From the NCBI GenBank assembly GCA_964409645.1, contig CAYPEK010000027.1, forward strand, positions 1 to 42,897: a DNA stretch of 42,897 nucleotides. The letters run 5' to 3'. Positions 40,611-42,897 of the stretch are shown here, one piece after another (the first letter of the stretch is position 1; each line of letters begins with the position of its first letter). The notes under the pieces are model-generated. The model did not search any database. It saw only the letters and a list, made by a program, of their open reading frames with translations, and was not told the origin of the DNA. The translations under genes and the position numbers were made by a program. Source of the DNA: CAYPEK01 sp964409645. GTDB taxonomy: Bacteria > UBP15 > UBA6099.

Positions 40611-41390
40611 TTACTCCTCGACATACTTTGCGATTTTTTCGAGCACTACAGCCATGTTCTCCGCCATGCCGATCAGCCCGTGAAGCTCGATCTTGCAGAG
40701 CCCGAGCGCCTCCATGAAATCCACTCTCCCGTTCAGCATTTCGTACGTCAGGTCGATTCCCTTTATCTGCATGGACACCATGAACTCCCCGGCCGGCCCC
40801 TTCATCGGGGTGATCTCCCCACCCTTCTTAATTATGTAAGAAGCGGGTCCGTCCGGCACAACCTTGATTTCCATGATGCCGTCTATCGTCTTCTTCACAA
40901 CCGCCGCCGCTTTCGCGTCGTGCTCGCCGACCGCTTTCAGCGCGTACGTCGCGACCATAAGCTGCAGTTTCGTGTGGAACTCGAAAATCTTCCGGTCCTT
41001 CAGCATCTCTTCAGTCGGCTTCAGGTACTTCTCCATGATTTCCGTCAGCTTCGTGAACTTGCCGAGGATGCCGAGATGCCACACGCCCATCCACGGAAGG
41101 GGCACAACCTTGCCCTTCTTCTCGAACATGTTGCACACCTTCGTCGGGCTTGAGAACCACAGCCCGATCGTCGGCAGCGACACCGTGCCCAGCTTCGCCG
41201 TGCACTTGCCGTCCTTGAACGTCAGCGCCACGCCGGGTCCGCCGGAACAACTCATCTGGATCGTGCATTTCCAGCCCTTCACCAGTTCCTGCGCCTCCTT
41301 GTCGAACGCCACAATCTCTTCGAGCTGCGGCAGAACGGCATTGAGGTAAATGTACGACTTGACTAAATCTCTCTGTTCGCTGTCACCCAT
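40611..41390 (-). CDS. Double SCP2-like lipid-binding protein (copy B)
   Basis: 259 aa; AAGGAG lies 7 nt before the ATG. It is a paralogue of copy A: from VKSYIYL to KGWKC I count 25 identities in 33 residues. The same two SCP2-like halves are seen: first about 35-125, with VALTFKDGKCTAK, LWFSSPTKVCNMFEKKG and GILGKFTKLTEIM; second about 170-259, with MQIKGIDLTYEMLNGRVDFMEALG and IELHGLIGMAENMAVVLEKIAKYV. Cytoplasmic. First gene of module B. Confidence 0.75.
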   Translation of the reverse strand: MGDSEQRDLVKSYIYLNAVLPQLEEIVAFDKEAQELVKGWKCTIQMSCSGGPGVALTFKDGKCTAKLGTVSLPTIGLWFSSPTKVCNMFEKKGKVVPLPWMGVWHLGILGKFTKLTEIMEKYLKPTEEMLKDRKIFEFHTKLQLMVATYALKAVGEHDAKAAAVVKKTIDGIMEIKVVPDGPASYIIKKGGEITPMKGPAGEFMVSMQIKGIDLTYEMLNGRVDFMEALGLCKIELHGLIGMAENMAVVLEKIAKYVEE

Positions 41391-41774
41391 CGCAATTCTC
41401 CTTGCGAAGATATTTAACTAATACTCCCTCTTACAATCCACTTACAATATACGATTCTCAACAAATTGTCATTCGTTTTTCAATCATTTTTTTACCCGAC
41501 TGCCGGGAGGCTTCGGGACGCGTCAGACACACTCTCGAACAGCCTCAAATACCGCTGCGAAGCATGGCTTCAATTCACAACTGTTGTCAGTGAAATTTTC
41601 AATCGCCTGCTCCACCCTGCCGCTTCTCCCCGGTCCGCCTACACCTTATTAATAATATAGAACAATTCCACTGATTTTAAAAACATTATTTAAAAGAACT
41701 TTCCGGCCACGGCGGCAACTCGGGCATAAGATACTTCAATTTCAATACTTTCGCGGAAATCAGCATGCCGATTG
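41391..41774. other. Intergenic region upstream of module B
   Basis: 384 bp without a gene. A CTTACAAT octamer occurs twice with an 11-bp period (41430-41437 and 41441-41448). Two weak minus-strand promoter candidates are seen: TATATT at forward 41446-41451 with a poor -35 box, and TTTAAA/TATATT at 41676-41681 and 41654-41659 with a 16-bp spacer. No hairpin terminator for the histidine kinase was found, so read-through into module B is possible. Confidence 0.4.
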
Positions 41775-42897
41775 TCAACTATCCAGAACCTCGCGCACCT
41801 TGGCAGTTAAATCAGTCAACGAAAACGGTTTTGAGATGAAATGCATCCCGTGATCGAGAATCCCGTGATTTACCGCGGCTTCCTCCGTATATCCCGACAT
41901 ATACAACACTTTCAAGTTCGGGCAGATTTTCGATAACCTTTCCGTGAGTTCGCGTCCGCTCATCTCGGGCATAACCATATCAGTGATAATGAGCCGTATC
42001 GAAACTCCTTCCCGCTCGCAGATAAGCAGCGCTTCGCCGCCGTTCGCGGCGGTATGCACCACATACCCCGACACCTCCAGAACCCGTTTAATCAGACTGA
42101 GCACTCCCGGCTCATCCTCCACAACCAGAATTGTCTCAGTCCCCTTTGCCGACTTAGCCCGCTTTTTTTCGCTTTCCTTAACCCCGGCGTCCGAGAATTC
42201 GCGGGCGAGATAGACCTTCATCGTCGTGCCCGATCCGGGCTCGCTGTAAACCCATATATGGCCGCCGCTCTGTTTAACAATGCCGTAAACAGTCGATAGG
42301 CCAAGCCCGGTGCCTTTTCCCTTTTCCTTAGTAGTGAAAAACGGCTCAAACATGCGCGACTTCGTTTCTTCATCCATACCGCTGCCGGTATCAGTCACCG
42401 ACAGCATCACATACTGGCCGGGCGTGACCTCGGCACGGCGGTCCATATACTCGTCGTCGAGTTCCACATTTGCCGTCTCGATAGTGAGGTTGCCGCCCTT
42501 GGGCATGGCATCCCGCGAATTCACGGCCAGATTCAATATCACCTGTTCGATCTGCCCCGGGTCCGCCTTCACATTTCCGAGATCGTCCACTGTGCGGACC
42601 GACAGAGTAATGTCTTCGCCTATAAGGCGCCTCAACATCGGCTCGATGCTTATCAGCACCTTATTCAGGTTCAGCACTTCCGGAGCGAGCACCTGCCTGC
42701 GGCTGAAAGCGAGAAGCTGTTTGGTCAATGCCGCCGACCGCTCCCCGGCCTTCAGAATCTCTTTCATGTCGGCAAGCAGCGGATCGCCGGGCCTTAGCTC
42801 CGAAATCACGAACTCGGCATAGTTATTAATGACGGTCAGCATATTATTGAAATCGTGCGCTATTCCTCCCGCGAGATTGCCGATACTTTCAAGTTTC
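41775..42897 (-). CDS. Hybrid sensor histidine kinase with C-terminal receiver domain (5' end outside the window)
   Basis: Partial: the frame stays open to the last base, and the N-terminal sensor part is missing. The first visible residues are the H-box KLESIGNLAGGIAHDFNNML, with the phosphoacceptor His codon at 42855-42857. Then come the ATP-binding HATPase_c elements: NLAVNSRDAMPKGG (N box), DTGSGMDEE (G1), FEPFFTTKEKGKGTGLGLS (F and G2 boxes). The C-terminus is a receiver: ILVVEDEPGVL, phosphoacceptor Asp in LIITDMVMPEMSG, and Lys in HFISKPFSL. It is a membrane or soluble signalling kinase of unknown input, 384 bp upstream of module B. Confidence 0.9.
   Translation of the reverse strand, partial: KLESIGNLAGGIAHDFNNMLTVINNYAEFVISELRPGDPLLADMKEILKAGERSAALTKQLLAFSRRQVLAPEVLNLNKVLISIEPMLRRLIGEDITLSVRTVDDLGNVKADPGQIEQVILNLAVNSRDAMPKGGNLTIETANVELDDEYMDRRAEVTPGQYVMLSVTDTGSGMDEETKSRMFEPFFTTKEKGKGTGLGLSTVYGIVKQSGGHIWVYSEPGSGTTMKVYLAREFSDAGVKESEKKRAKSAKGTETILVVEDEPGVLSLIKRVLEVSGYVVHTAANGGEALLICEREGVSIRLIITDMVMPEMSGRELTERLSKICPNLKVLYMSGYTEEAAVNHGILDHGMHFISKPFSLTDLTAKVREVLDS

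Overview
The window reads as chromosomal DNA of a diderm (Gram-negative) bacterium, probably from a poorly sampled lineage. Signs of an outer membrane are porin-type beta-barrels, the split LPS-heptose genes (kinase plus adenylyltransferase) and a GT9 heptosyltransferase. Coding sequence is GC-rich at third positions, so long antisense open frames are common and were ignored. One trait points away from Proteobacteria: the SRP RNA is the large, Alu-domain-bearing kind best known from Bacillus. I could not assign a phylum from the sequence alone. No tRNA, rRNA, CRISPR array, prophage or intact insertion sequence was seen.

Layout. 1-5.4 kb: a winged-helix/polyferredoxin protein diverges from an LbtU-like porin followed by an ECF-type cobalt/nickel importer (cbiM, cbiQ, cbiO with a His-rich tail). 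5.6-9.1 kb: ribokinase with its own promoter and operator-like repeat, then small zinc-ribbon, Cys-cluster and NYN-domain proteins. 9.1-12.4 kb: the classic dnaX-ybaB-recR cluster on the minus strand, headed by the large SRP RNA gene. 12.5-14.6 kb: two intergenic palindromes, then Ppx/GppA phosphatase, dCMP deaminase and a VanZ-like protein. 14.8-19.3 kb (minus): an ECF-type sigma factor, a one-pass membrane protein and a TPR protein; an outer-membrane barrel with a long leader and curved upstream DNA; and a HEAT-STAS fusion. 19.4-25 kb: a RAYT-like HUH protein, TPR lipoprotein, ribosomal protein S20, a secreted repeat protein, a frameshifted family-4 uracil-DNA glycosylase, YggT, DivIVA-like, DUF167, a membrane protein and L28 (minus). 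25.1-29 kb: galK, hldE1, hldE2, comF and a YqgF-like nuclease, mostly overlapping. 29-33.1 kb (minus): heptosyltransferase, a multi-pass GT39-like protein and an unrecognised exported protein. 33.2-36.9 kb: MATE transporter, orphan PhnD-like binding protein, rhomboid protease.

The most distinctive part is 37.0-41.4 kb (minus). Two tandem, diverged copies of a two-gene module are present: a protein made of two SCP2-like lipid-binding folds followed by a PLP aminotransferase of the glutamate-1-semialdehyde aminomutase type. The downstream copy has a promoter whose -10 box lies inside a perfect inverted repeat. A hybrid histidine kinase with a receiver domain lies upstream and runs off the end of the window. 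I propose that the SCP2-like protein presents a hydrophobic carbonyl or amine substrate to the aminotransferase. That is inference; I know of no established pathway that matches.
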